A stretch of DNA of 64,000 nt from Dichetophora obliterata (GCA_963920525.1 OY986440.1:13375225-13439224); one strand, 5' to 3'. Shown: positions 46,701 to 59,240, numbered from the stretch's first letter. Notes: generated by a model from the sequence alone, not told the origin. Program-made: numbers and translations.

Positions 46701-47204
46701 ATTCCGATACGGTAACACTTTTACTAAAAACAAATAGATTTACCAATATTATATATACTCTTTAATTCATATGTATAAACTGTTTTCTAAATTAGTTCGA
46801 TGTCATATGCTGACTGTAGCTACAAATAAACATCCACAAAAAATTAAAGCTTACTGTACAACAATAACTACTTAGCAAATTTACAACAACAACGCAAAGA
46901 GAATTACAAGATCCCAGCGGTTGCGCAGCGTTAGAGGGGATGAAACGAATTGGCGGCGTAAAATATACAGCACTTTGCATGCTATATTTTCTGTTTGCCT
47001 GCTGTTTCGTTCATTTTTTTTAATTTTTTAACAGTTTTTAAGTTTACAATATTACAAGTTTACGAAACATGTTGCAAGTACAAGCGCTCGAATTAAATAT
47101 GTCGCAAATTGATAAAATGCAAATAAAATAAAATATTTGCGCTAAAACACGACCGAAATGTCAAAATTTGTAATTGTCAAAATTTCATCGTCAAAATTTC
47201 ATTT

Positions 47205-47310
47205 GACACAGCAAAAAAGACAAATTTATTTCAACACACACAAATTTTATTCAACTTGATATTTTCTATCCTACCACGACTGATTGACACACAGCCATAG
47301 TTGACAACTC
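47205..47310 (-). repeat. Right arm of the spaced inverted repeat
   Basis: Reverse complement of 40585-40700: 'cagcaaaaaagacaaattt', 'atttcaacacacacaaatt', 'tatcctaccacgactg'. Confidence 0.6.
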
Positions 47311-50300
47311 TGAATATAAAATGCCGCAGTGGTGAAAATAAAAAGCCACTGACAAATACAACAAGTGTGAAAATTGTCAAACTTTGTTTGACGATATGTA
47401 ATAAAATAAGAGCATGCATGTAATTATTTGAATGTTCAACATATGCCTTTATCACAACTTAAAGATTAAAATGTTAAAACACTCAATCCATACATTATTT
47501 TTCTTGTTTGCAAACGAAGTTCCAGCAGGAAAAAGAAGAAAAAGAACAAGATGGATCCATTTTTAAATCTCACCATGAATAAATAGCAGCTGTTTGAGTA
47601 AAAGCAAATTTTTCAAAAATGTTGACAAATACAACAACTGAAGAAATTGCCAAACTTTAAAGGCATATATATATAAATATAAAACGAATTAATAATAAGT
47701 TTTGGTTGCAAACATCTTACTGCAACCTAACTTAAGTATTTATATACTAACAAACAGATTATATGCATTAATTTCAGGAGTTGCCAAGTGATTTCTTTGT
47801 GAGCTTGCGGCCGAATGACGAATTCCTTGGAAAAATACGATGATGCAAACGAATGATTTACCCTCTACCAAAATCGTTCAACACGCCTAAAGAAGTTTTC
47901 ACTTCAAAAAACTCCCGTATAGCAACGGCCCAGCCTATTGAGCATTGCTCGAAAGTCTTGAGCTTGCGATGCTTGAGCGTGGAAGCAATAAATCTTGTTG
48001 ACAACCATATTTGAGGTGGTATGCATCCACTTGCATGTGGTATGCAAGCATCACAAACACTCAAAACTGGCTTTTTTTGAAGGAAACTCATTCAGTTTTC
48101 CGCTTCGAAGGTGTTGATGCCAAGGAAGTGTGAAACAGCTGCAGTAGTTGAACTTTATTGTTACTGCATGTTTTTTAATAGGCATCCTTTATAACACAGA
48201 TGCACAATCAACCAGCATCAAATATAATCGAACAATATTATTCTACAGCGAGGAAAACACTAAAGAAATATTAACAATAAAAATATGCAAAAGTTTATAT
48301 TCAATTGCACCACAGCAGCTGTTGCACATTACTTAGCTTTATTGGCTTTATTGATAGTTAAAGAACGCAAGCAGAGCGTTCAAGCCAAAGAAGTAAAATA
48401 TATGGAAGTGGTGGAATAGCAGAAAAGTGTGGTATTTTTTATATTGGTATTGGTTCACACAAATACAGAAACAATCACAAAGGGCCGTATTCGGTTGTAT
48501 CGTAAAAGAAGGCCCAAACTGCTAAAGTTTGTTCTTATGCATTAAAATTTTAGGAACGTGTCAAGAATAGCAACAACTCTAATTATTTAAAAAATTTCAG
48601 ATCGCTCGCAATTGGCTTAGAAGTTATAGGCATCGAACGTTGGAAAAAGTGGACTAAAAATGTAGCTGATTTTTTAAGTTTTCCAACAAAACTAAACTTT
48701 ATGGGTATCAAAAGAGAGATAGTACAAGTATCTTAACTGCACAACTAATGTTGCATTTATTTTTGTGATTTTTTTCTTTGATTTTGTTGCTTTTTAAGCA
48801 GTGAAAAATACTTAAAATTAAACTATTTCCAACTATTTTGCTGAGGTGTCTTCCAATCAATTGCCAGGGTTCTCAGAAATGTCAAAAAACACTCTCTTTC
48901 TCGCTCGCACAATTTACGAATGGTACGACAGCTCACGTACAGTGTATGTGTTAACAACACCATTTCCTTATATTTTAGTTCTTTGGTTCAAGCAAGCAAT
49001 CAAATGAAATGGTCTAACACTAGTAAAAGAAAATCGTAAATCAGCTTTGAATTGGTTTTAAAAAATAGCTTAAACAACTTTAAGACATTCATAGCTGAAT
49101 CAATCTATTAATATTCTTACTTTAAACAAGCTAAAATTGTGTCTGAATTTATAACCATTTATAACCACTCTACATCAACTGTCAACATTTCACATACTAC
49201 ATGGGCTGAAAAGTGTCTTAGGCTGGACACAGAGATAGCTCCATAAACTTAAAATCCATAAGCTTTTCATCGAGTATCAACTTTAAATAGATTACTGTCC
49301 AAACTTCAAGAATTTTTACCATGTTACTTTTGGAAAAAAAGTGAATATCGTGTTTTGGAAAAACATTGCTTCCTGATGGGAAGCTTCAAAATGCTGTTGA
49401 AGCCAAGGCATGGATTGATCACGGATTGTTCACGGTGTGCTTCAAGGACAAAAAAGTTTGACTAAAATTATCATCGTTTGGACATAACAAATCATTAAAA
49501 TATTTGGAAAGAGGCGATTTCATGAGATTTCATAAAAAAAAGGTCGCAGCACCATCTATAAAAAAAAATAAACAAATATATATGTGAATTTTCTATTATT
49601 AGAGACCACAAAAACATTTTTATAACTTTTGAAGTGGAACTTCTTGGGTGGCGATTTGTTGGGAGCAAAAAATTTCGAGTCTCGTAACAAAAAATTTTCT
49701 AATTTCGTCACATTCGAGGCTCGTCACTAATAATTTGTCTGCCTCTGCAGATATGATTGAGATAGACTTTTTAAGGGGCTGCAGGTTATTTATTGTGATG
49801 TTTCAGTCAAAAATGAGCCAATTTCAATTTCAGAAGAAAAAAAAGCACACAGACTCTATTCAGCTCTGTGGTAAATGTTTTCAACAAATTGAGGTAAATC
49901 GCATTTTTGCAAAAGTCCTAAAAAAATGTATTAAAACTAGTTGAAAAACTAGTCCTGGCAAAAACCAAGAAAAACTCGTCAGCTCGATTATAAAAAATAA
50001 ATCCGATTTCACTACTGATTCAAATGAATTGTGGTCGAAAAGAAGACTTAAGAAAAAGAATGTATCATTCAATCCATCAATAAAATCTAGACAACTTCCG
50101 AATTAAGACGGTGCATCATTAAATCAGATGAAAAAAATAACAAATATTTTGAGATTTAATGTAGGAAAAAAGTCAATTCCTAAAAATTACTATCAGCATA
50201 TGTCGCATTAATCAAAAGTTTTAAAAGATATATATCAAGTAGGTTTTTATGGCTTTGACTGGAGAAATTCAGATAAACAACAACGGCCGATGCTGAAGAA

Positions 50301-50984
50301 CTCCTTGATTCGATTTACAAGGAAATTGTAGTGTCAAAGTTACAGCAGAGGTCAAAGTGTTGTTTAGATAAACTTAAAAATTCTTCCTGAAAATTATTTA
50401 CCCAACTCAAATTTTGAAGATACTGAGAGCAACGATCTTAATTGACATAATTCGAATGAATTAAGTATTCTGAAGGTGACTGTCTTGGTAAAAGTAAGTA
50501 CTTCTGGAAAAATTGTAACTGCACTTGAAGCTTGATGATTTAGATAAAGCTTTGAATAGTTTCGATAAACTTTCTGAAACATTACATGAAATAAAGTTTA
50601 CTTTTCATAGAAGATAATAATGGATTAGGGTTTTGGTCTGAGCAAATTGGAGAATCAGTACATCGACATTTTTGAGGTGAAACTTCTTTAGCCGCGTATA
50701 CAGGTATACGGCGAATTAAGCGGGGTAAATTAGATGCGTTATCACTGTAAACTAGGGGTGCGCACACACATAGAAAAAGGCGCCTCACGAAAAAAAGTTG
50801 TTCGGCACAGTTGCTCACGATAATCCTTGGCTTATGTTATGATGATTCCCCAAATATTTTGACCCTGGCGGTAACAAAGCTTTTCTACGAAACGCCGGCA
50901 TTTTTCATTATGAGGTCAATATAATGAATTGAAACAAAATAATCTTAAGTAATAAAACTCATTTTCTGTTTGTTTGTTTGTTTG

Positions 50985-51632
50985 TTTGGCCTTTATACAA
51001 ATCTAAACAGCTCAATGGATTTCGCTAAAACTAGGTATACATATTAAGTGCATCCCAACTTAAAATGTTGCATACTTAGTTTTTGCCACGTCCCCTCCGA
51101 AATTATTCAACTAACGTTAATTTTGTTATTATAATATTTTTACGCATCGGAGTTTTTTGTGTATTTAATTTTAAAAAATTTCTGTTATTTTGACATCAAG
51201 AACACTCACATATATTGAAAAATTGTATAAATTTTCAGTACAACGACTTTTTCATAAAACATCGTTACCTAAGAATGAAAAAAAAAAACGACATGAAAAT
51301 CAATGTCTTGACTTTCGATGCAAATATCTCCGCTGATTATATATATATTTCATTAAAATTTTTTTTTTTCGTACAAAACTTCAATAAAAGCACTTCACAA
51401 AAATAGTTTACATTTAGCCGTTAGAAAAGTACATATATTTTTTATATTTTTTTCAAAAAAGGTCCAAAATATTGAACTTTTACTCAAAAACTGACTCAAA
51501 AATTGTATATGTTGTAAAAATAAAACAAAGTAAAAATTGCACATCTGACTAACTTTCAGAAGACATAGCATTCATTTGCAACAATTCTTCCAGCTAAGCG
51601 AAAAAAATTATTTTACTGTTTTTGTCATCAAA
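50985..51632. repeat. Second copy of the dispersed repeat
   Basis: Matches 17478-17539 joined to 40038-40425, with about 200 additional internal bases ('ccacgtcccctccgaaatt' onward and 'gactttcgatgcaaatatc'). It shows the empty target site of the Gypsy element: 'ggtatacatattaagtgcatcc' runs through where the retrotransposon sits in the other copy. Class unknown; no coding frame. Confidence 0.75.
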
Positions 51633-52023
51633 ACAACCCCATGATTTTTCTGGCTCGTCAATCAGGCTCGTTGCTGTCACGCTTCCTAGTCCAACGCCCA
51701 TAAAATGTTATCAGTAAAAATGTTATCAGCATCCTCGAATTGAGATAAAATACTAAATCCGAGGTCATAAAACGATAGTTTTAGCCCTAACTTTTAATTG
51801 GAAAGAGATATTGGGGTAATTTTTTTTTACATAAATTATTTTTGAGACTTGACTTTTTTGTAAAAAATATAAAAACAACATATTGGAAAAAACCAATATG
51901 GGGTACCCTTGTTGTTTTTATGATAAAAACAGTAAAATAATTTCTATTGGGTGCCGAAGCCCTTCCCCATCCCTTCAGTTTTTTTTTTAATTTTAAAAAA
52001 TTATTACCATACTTCGCTCTTAC

Positions 52024-52319
52024 CTCGTATGAGTTTCCTGTGCCAAAATATATTGGCACAAATGCGAGCCATATAATGCACGTTGTATACATGGTGAATC
52101 CAATGAACTTGGATTCATTAAAGTTTTCCGGTATCTTGCGTGTCTTTATGGCATAGACGGTACAGATAGTGATTAGAATCATGTTGTAGAGTTGAGAGAA
52201 CAGAAAGGACATGTCTTGAATTTTGCATTTCAGTATCACTTCTGTTCGATCCGGATAGTAGAAACGTGTACCTGGTGGCTCCACAATCATCCACACCATA
52301 GTGATAAGTATCTGTATGG
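52024..52319 (-). CDS. mGluR: mGluR exon 6: end of TM4 to TM6
   Basis: Exon of 296 bases, about residues 815-913. The acceptor is TCCAG before 52319; the next AG (inside 'atacag') would break the frame, which decides the start. It encodes the end of TM4 ('IQILITMVWMIVEPPGTRF'), the extracellular loop ('YYPDRTEVILKCKIQDMS'), TM5 ('FLFSQLYNMILITICTVYAI'), the conserved loop 'KTRKIPENFNESKFIGFTMY' and TM6 ('TCIIWLAFVPIYFGTGNSYE'). The donor GTAAGA follows 52024; the exon ends in phase 0. Confidence 0.95.
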
Positions 52320-52345
52320 CTGGATTAGATTAATATCAGCGGTTA

Positions 52346-52978
<633 letters not shown>

Positions 52979-52982
52979 TTAC

Positions 52983-53108
52983 CTGCTGTTTTTTTATCAT
53001 ACCAGCTTCACAAGGAAGCGAACATGCTGATATTGGCATATCTGATTCGCGGTTCCAGACCACTTCATCTAATTTTAACTCTAGCCGATTGAACCATTTG
53101 CCAACAAC
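52983..53108 (-). CDS. mGluR: mGluR exon 4: start of cysteine-rich domain
   Basis: Exon of 126 bases (42 codons, phase 0 at both ends), residues 600-641. Peptide 'VVGKWFNRLELKLDEVVWN' ends the ligand-binding domain; 'CSLPCEAGMIKK' begins the cysteine-rich domain, matching the conserved family signature. Acceptor CTTTAG, donor GTAAGT. The neighbouring introns are 63 and 58 bases. Confidence 0.94.
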
Positions 53109-53171
53109 CTAAAGGATTTGATTTTAAATGATGCTTCAGGAGCACTTAAAATAACTAAACAAATACTTTAC

Positions 53172-53278
53172 CTTATAATGGTAGCCGGAAGAGTTCTCTA
53201 AACGCTGATAGTTTAGAATATCATACCGAGCCAAGCCATCTCCTTGTCTGTCAAATTTTACTTCACTTCCTGCCAAGT
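53172..53278 (-). CDS. mGluR: mGluR exon 3
   Basis: Exon of 107 bases, residues about 564-599. The acceptor is ATTAAAG; its polypyrimidine tract is poor, but only this AG joins the G left by exon 2 to AC to give Asp and the conserved run 'VSFIDLAGSEVKFDRQGD'. It continues 'GLARYDILNYQR' and ends at 'GYHYK' before GTAAAG. Part of lobe 2 of the ligand-binding domain. Confidence 0.92.
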
Positions 53279-53348
53279 CTTTAATATATTCAACGATGTC
53301 ACAAGTAAGTCAACCTTTTATTTCTAGGTTCGGTTTAAAAACACTCAC

Positions 53349-53611
53349 CGATAAAAGAGACGTTCAACAAGTAGTTGTTGTAGAACTCCTTGCCATCATA
53401 GTTGGCCATTTCGGTGCATGCCAATGAGTGACTGCCAGCCGGTTTGCGATACCACACGGATTCGCTGTGATGATGTCGATGCACAGCCGCCGAACTTTCA
53501 TCCGATTGTCCGCCACTCGCCGAACACAGGTCATGGTGTAGTTTGTGTAGAGCATGAGCAAAAGCATATACAGCATCAATAACAAACTGTGTTTTGGATT
53601 CTTGTTCGTAG
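53349..53611 (-). CDS. mGluR: mGluR exon 2
   Basis: Exon of 263 bases, residues about 476-563. The join to exon 1 (GG plus C) gives '[20 protein letters not shown]', conserved in the family, then '[12 protein letters not shown]'. A His/Ser-rich stretch follows ('[16 protein letters not shown]'), which is more variable, then '[13 protein letters not shown]'. The downstream donor is GTGAGT at 53348. Acceptor TGTATAG. Intron 1 upstream is 8.8 kb. Confidence 0.94.
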
Positions 53612-53769
53612 CTATACAAAAAAGATTTAAAGAAAATTCTAATTTTATTCTTATAAGCTAATAATCAACCAATTTGGTGAAAAAGAATTTTTGGAATAGT
53701 CTATTTGAAATATCTAAACGTTTTGAGGATAAGTAAGAGTATTAATATATATATAAATGTTAGCCCATT

Positions 53770-55520
53770 AAAGACAATTTAAGAGTGATTGAAACGAAGA
53801 CTTCTCCTCTCGTACTCGTACTCCTGTCCTAAGAAATCACTCCTGCGATTGACACTCTTTACGTGCGGCTGCAAAAGAGGTGATTTGATACCTGACAGTC
53901 AAATTGGAGGACGCTGATAATCTTTATCTAGTCTCAACCTAAATGGGCACGGTAGAGAAGCTCCTCCAGATGAGGTGAAGGGGTTACTGGCTACGGCGGT
54001 ACAAGATAAAACCACCACACTCATGGGCTGCGATACACGCGCTTTGGGGCAGCTCAGAAATAAACACAAGAGGTGATTTTTTATTCGATTTCATCATAGC
54101 TCTTATCTTAATATTTGCAATAAGGGTAATACACCTACTTTCACCTTTTCAAGTACTGTGAAAACTTCAAAGGTTGGAGTAAAGTCTTGGTCATTACCTA
54201 AAAAATGGCGAACGAGTCTCCAAAATGGGTTTCTTGGAGAGTTTCTAGCAAAAGTTCCTTCTCGGATCACAGTTTGATCCTCTTCAATTTAAACCTGGAA
54301 TTAGAGGCTCCTCCTCCATTTTGTAATCCTAAACGAACTGACTGGGCAAAATTTGCCAGATCAAAAATCCATTCCTTTGCCTACAAAACCATCTCAACTT
54401 CGGAAAAACTAAACTCTTCCGTAGAGGCCCTAGAGCAAATCATAGGCCTTTGTAGTCTAGTGGAGAGTGCGCTAGACTATCATTCCAGAGGTCCCTAGTT
54501 CGAATCCGGCTTCAGGCATGGCTCTTTTCTACATTTAAGAATTATGGAAAACTAAACATCCACAGCTAAATTGTGGCAAATGTGGAATTAAAGTACAGGA
54601 ACAACTAAGGGCTGGAAATGCTTGCCGAGGTTAAGGCATAATACTAGCCTCGGTTTAAAGCATTTAAAATTGTCTTTCACGTTCATTTCGCCTAATCAAT
54701 AATTCACATATGGTTTCAATTAATTCCTCTAACTAATCTATCACTTCTCTTTCAGGTCAAAGACCAAACCTTGTTTGTATAAGGCGATGCCTTGGTTCTT
54801 TGATCTTTTTAAAAAATATTAAAAACAAAAAGAACCATGCCTTTAGGGTATCATGTCCCACTAGAGGGGACAGAAAGAAATCCCTTCCTCCATGGTAAAG
54901 CAAAGTTGTGTCCGTCCTTAGTGTAAGGAGAACTTTCAACTCGTGCCTTAGACAGAGTTATCGGCAGCCGTACAAAGACATCCTCAAAACCTACAAGAAA
55001 GAAATTTGAGACGCTAAAAAGCATAATTGGCAAGAATATACACAATCAATCGACAACACCAGAGAAAAGGCGAGACTAGATAAAATGCTATTCAAAGAAA
55101 ACACCAGTCCCTTATGGTACTCATTAGGAAAGAAGATGGTACTTGGACAGAAACTGGCACAGAATCACTGGAACACCTACTTAACACACACTTTCCCGGC
55201 TACAGGAACAGCTGCGATGAAACCTTAGGTTAAGAACTACCCGAGGCTGTTATGGTTCCAACTGGCTCCTTTATCTCAAAGGACAAGATTGCATGGGCCA
55301 TAAACAGCTTTTCTCCATACAAATCTTCAGGCCCCGATTTCATTCCACCAATAATGCTGCAAAAACTACAATATATAGTTGTACCTATCCTACTCTCTTT
55401 CTTTAAAAATTGCATCCGCCTCACAGGAGCTGGAGAAGAATAAAGTTATTTCTATACCCAATAATATTCATCTTAGGGATATCTAGAGGATACTACCATA
55501 TCCAAGGCCCAGCATAAGCA
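53770..55520 (+). mobile_element. LINE fragment (endonuclease and RT start), split by a SINE
   Basis: Degenerate non-LTR retrotransposon on the plus strand. Endonuclease pieces appear near 54015 ('TLMGCDTRALGQL', where the family has G-C-D-A-N-A-H-H) and near 54105-54150 ('ICNKGNTPTFTF'). The catalytic His motif follows ('SSFSDHSLILFNL' near 54255). After the SINE, the linker and RT N-terminus appear ('KKHNWQEYTQSI', 'KAIWAINSF'-like 'DKIAWAINSFSPYKSSGPDF' at about 55281-55342). Many frame changes. It ends before the RT catalytic box. A jockey/I-like clade is likely but not proven. Confidence 0.72.
54445..54810 (+). mobile_element. tRNA-derived SINE, copy 3 (full length)
   Basis: Starts GGCCTTTGTAGTCTAGTGG (A box), B box 'agttcgaatcc' near 54497, head ends 'caggcatgg'. 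Body of about 250 bases and the shared tail 'ttggttctttgatcttttt'. The head can pair GCCT with AGGC like an acceptor stem but lacks a normal anticodon arm, so it is not a tRNA gene. It splits the LINE fragment, so it is younger than the LINE. Confidence 0.78.
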
Positions 55521-56033
55521 GGTTCTCATCTAGAGATCCAAAAACACGGTGATTTTCCTGATTTTTTTTTTTTCCTTAGAAGGAAGTAAATGAACACCTA
55601 GAGTTTTTTGGCAGTGTTTTATTGATTCTTAAAGTGTAGGAAAATATTTTGTTTGGAAAAAGAGGTACCCAAACGGTCTCCATCACACAACACGTTCATG
55701 TCATCTGATATAAAAAAACCAAAAAATTTAAAAATTACATTATATTTATTGGAGCATATCAATAAATAGTTGGAAATTACAAAAATGGCGGACGTGTGAA
55801 TTTTTAGTAAAACATTTTTCGCTCTTTGAAATAACCTAAAAAAAACCGGCAAATATTATCTGATTTTAGGTTTAGGATCCAATAAATTTTATTTATTTTA
55901 AAATAAAAAAGTTTAAGTTAATCTATAGAGAGAGTAGTTCTTGAGATATCGTGGAAACAAGTTTGAAAAACATGATTTATAAAAAAACGTGTTTTAAGAT
56001 TTGGTTAACAATAGATAAGCTATGAGGCTTCTG
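55521..56033. other. Intronic spacer, nothing recognised
   Basis: AT-rich; the minus-strand frame 55619-55852 shows no domain. No repeat border seen. Confidence 0.4.
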
Positions 56034-57480
56034 GACCAAAAACGCGTGTATTTCCTTAAGGGCCTCCAAATTCACAAAATTGTGGCAAACTGCGCAGTCG
56101 GCGTCGCTGCCCGAAAGAAGTGTATTTTGTTGTTGGTTGGTGCGCGCTACGATCGGTCAAGTTGGTTAATAGTAGGGTGGCTGAAGCGTGTTGTTGTTGT
56201 TATTAAATGCAGATAAGCATACAAGGCGGATGGACCGACAGAGGGATAGATGGTCAGATGGGCACAGAAGCGTTCCTAGGGGGGGGGGGGCAGCGGGGGG
56301 CGTTCCGCCCCGGGTACCACCATTTTAGGGGTAACACCATTTCGATATTTTTTTTTATTTCTCAAACAGAAAGAAAAAGGTACAAATACATTACGTTAAA
56401 AAATTTGTGTCCCATTGCTGTTTCAAAATCTAAAATTCTGCTCGCAAGTCTAAACAATAAGGAGGCATCGAAAAATTTAGTGAATTGCGCATATACCATT
56501 GCATATCTTATTCCTTGCGATAAATGATATGCTTTATTCCACGATGTATGTTCTATGCCTCGTGTAAACGGCATGTTAATCAACTCTGCTTCGATTGCTT
56601 TTTTTGTCATCCAAATATGCAAGTGCCATCATTTATTGTTACTGTGCACTTGTTACTTGTGTTTTCATTTTTTGTGACTTTGACTTCATTTTTTGAGAAA
56701 AGCAAAATGTCACATGGTGTTCATAAATTTACCAACAACGAAAAGCAAAAGAAGAGCAACTTAAAAAAAAACAATCTGGTGCCATTCTGAGCTATATAAA
56801 GCGAGCAGCAGTTTTGGCGGAAGATTCTGCCGGTACTTCAACGCAGTCTGTTACTACTTCACCATCCGATGCTAGCATGCACTCTGTTGATATTCAATAT
56901 GACGAAACAAGGTATATGTTTTATTATAAATTTGCATTTAGAAATTTCTTATAAAGGTGTCACCATAAGTATCTGCCCCGGGTGTCACCAAACCTAGGAA
57001 CGCCACTGGATGGACAGACGGACTGATGGAAGGGTAGCTAAAGCATGTTGTTGTTGCTGTTATAAATTGGAGATAAGCATGCAAGATGGGTGGATGGACG
57101 GACGGATATGTGTATGTATGTATTTATGTATACATATGAAATATTAGTAGGATGGCTGAAGTGTATTGTTGTTATAAATCAAAAATTTCAAGTTTAAGAT
57201 GATAAGCCTTCAGCTTCATAGTAAGCATAATAAGTGAGCCAAAACCGCAAGTTTAAGGGAGCAGTGTAGATGTTTAGCATTTTAATAAATTTAAGTTGAG
57301 TTGGTTGACTAATGGAAGGACAAAGAATGAAATCGGCGAAGGCGGTGGTTAATTATAAATTAAGCTAGCGATCGAAAGCGTCACCGTAAACTTGAACTTG
57401 ATAATACAAACCATATTCTTGACCATACTCAACTATGTTGACATAAATAAAAACAAAACGAAATGATTTATACATTTACA
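56034..57480 (+). repeat. Left inverted arm of the Polinton-like element (with hAT insertion)
   Basis: Without the hAT element at 56265-57008 the arm is about 0.7 kb. It pairs with 61170-61888 through landmarks such as 'aactgcgcagtcggcg', 'tgcaagatgggtggatgg', 'aagcttcagcttcat'-like segments, 'gctagcgatcgaaagc' and 'actatgttgacataaataaaa'. Confidence 0.82.
56265..57008 (+). mobile_element. Short hAT element in the left Polinton arm
   Basis: A 744-bp element flanked by GATGGGCA (56257-56264) and GATGGACA (57009-57016), an 8-bp target duplication with one mismatch, as for hAT transposons. Ends: CAGAAGCGTTCCTAGG at the left and, reverse complemented, CAGTGGCGTTCCTAGG at the right. It contains a G run (56279-56290). 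It also contains a transposase-like N-terminal piece from 56707 ('MSHGVHKFTNNEKQKKSN'), which resembles the start of hAT/ZMYM-type proteins and is frameshifted soon after. Non-autonomous. Confidence 0.75.
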
Positions 57481-58129
57481 TTTTTTATTATTAAAAAATG
57501 TGAAAAATAATTGATTTTATATGCGAATTATTTTTATGATTTCATTTGTTAGAGGCGTGTATTCAATTAAGCGATCATGGATTACCAAACAGTAAGCTGA
57601 CATTTTATCTGGAATCGGTTTGTTTGCTTCGGTGTAAAATTCAATTCGTAATCAATAGGTCCAGTTTTAACTGCTTTATTTTGATGTGTTACATCAACAA
57701 CAATAAACAGTAAGCGCTGCAATTGCCTTACATTCAGCAACATTGAGCAATGGCGTCATATAATTCCCGCATATAATAACTTTGTTGAAATTTTGCATAC
57801 ATATCATATAGAATAGCATACTGTCCTATTTCAAAGCGTGAATTTAAATCATCATTGGGATATGAATCGGAGTTTAAGTGAACTTTTAAATTAGTTATAT
57901 TACAATGATCGAATGTATTTCCTTCCTCTTTACTCCTCTCATTTTGTAGGACAATGATAAGAAATCAAGGTCTTTCATTTTGCTGACTCAGTTTTACATT
58001 CCATAAAATCTTTGTACTTTTTCTTTCTGAAATCCTAGGATTTATATGGCAGTCCCATGCCATTAAAATAGCCATTAAAAAAGGGTTTTTATTGTTAATT
58101 ATCTTGTACATTTCCAATTTTGCAAAGTG

Positions 58130-58767
58130 CTATAGTTGTATGTGAGGCATTTTCCATGGTTTATCCAGTATTGCCGATTTTAATTGATCTGTGGCATTAG
58201 TAGGATGATATGATCTATCATTAAACGAAGAACGTTGAAAGATAAGCTCATGCTTCGAATTTAATATTATTTTAGTGTAATCTTCGGCAAATCCCATCAA
58301 CATTTTCTGCGGTATACAGCAACTAAAGTGATATTTTTTTCCAAAGTAAGACTTTAATCGGGGTACCAACCAGCGTTTTTTATTGCATCGCTTTCAGCTT
58401 TATTCAATGATACTAAATTTTTCATAGTGGATGAAATTCCAAGATTGCCAGTACGATCAACTTCAAAACCATTAATTTCATATCGAATTTCATCGAAAAA
58501 ATATGAAATAAAATTGTTTTTAAATTTCAAGCCCGTTTTTGCCACATCTTTTCCTCCTTCATGTTTTACTATAAAGCCATGAATGTAATTCGTACTCTCA
58601 CATGGTAAGACAAAGAGGTACTGATTTTGAATTGATATACGAATCTCATCGTTATTGTTGAATGATTTTAAATATGAAGAGTACCTATGGTAATCCCTCT
58701 TTATAATACTCTCATCATATATTGCTTTTTGAAGGACATTTAATATTTCGTTCATGATTAAAGACAA
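58130..58767 (-). pseudogene. Capsid-type (double jelly-roll-like) gene remnant of the Polinton-like element
   Basis: Two overlapping frames, 58767-58354 and 58369-58130, are parts of one gene, with a frameshift near 58360 and a stop that appears early. Recognisable landmarks are 'SFNNNDEIRIS', 'YFFDEIRYEINGFEVDRT' and 'KMLMGFAEDYTKIILNSKHEL'. These are characteristic of a large family of insect proteins found in Polintons/Mavericks and believed to form a double jelly-roll major capsid protein. Assignment rests on remembered family resemblance and is moderate. No intact product. Confidence 0.6.
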
Positions 58768-59049
58768 AATCCCAAAAATTTTAAATATTTTATGTTTAAT
58801 GTTAACAACAGATTCTTTTTTTATATGTCCTCGATCGAGAGTTGATGTAAGACTAAATGTAAATCCTTTTTTAATTATGTTTTTATTCTATATAACAAAC
58901 TCCCCAATAAAACACAAATATTAAAATAGAATCCATTTAACGTTTTTATGAGAATAATCGATAATGCTGATATGAACAAATTAGTAACTGACAACTAGTT
59001 ATTAATAATTGCTAACTTCTGCTACATCTTACTGAAAAACTGTTTACTA

Positions 59050-59240
59050 CAGTATCAGATCAGTATCAGATAAGTATCAGTATCAGATCAGTATCAGCAT
59101 CAATATCAGATCAGTATCAGCATCAATATCAGATAAGTATCAGATCAGTATCAGATCAGTATCAGATCAGTATCAGATCAGTATCAGCATCAATTTCAAA
59201 TAAGTATCAGTATCAATATCACTATCAGTGTCAGTTAGTA
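59050..59240. repeat. Tandem repeat of 'agtatcagatc' type
   Basis: About 190 bases of imperfect short repeats built from AGTATC, AGATC and AGCATCA words between the two capsid-type genes. No coding frame. Confidence 0.85.

Larger units (their letters stand above)
45899..50984. other. 5-kb AT-rich intron stretch without recognised genes
   Basis: Contains a (TA)n microsatellite (46667-46697) and the right arm of the spaced inverted repeat (47205-47310). 'Atgtaggat' words repeat around 45945-46025. Several short frames exist (for example at 47858-48091 and 49648-49944), but none shows a domain and the composition is non-coding. Nothing supports a gene on either strand. Confidence 0.5.
14104..52023 (-). 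other. mGluR: mGluR intron 6, 37.9 kb, packed with transposons
   Basis: The interval between the exon 6 donor (GTAAGA, read from 52023 on the minus strand) and the exon 7 acceptor (ending at 14104). The joined exons are phase 0, giving the expected continuity from the TM6-TM7 loop ('GTGNSYE') into 'IQITTLC'. The intron contains the rosa transposon, the Gypsy/BEL nest, the Harbinger element, several MITEs, a SINE and a dispersed AT-rich repeat, described separately. The internal introns 2 to 5 of the same gene are only 58-85 bases, so the expansion is concentrated here and in intron 1. Confidence 0.88.

Noticed and set aside
47858..48091. Short minus-strand frame with cysteines
   Set aside because: No recognisable domain, no splice partners and surrounding sequence is non-coding.
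59050..59240. CRISPR-like repeats
   Set aside because: Short words repeat with no unique spacers, in eukaryotic DNA; it is a simple tandem repeat.
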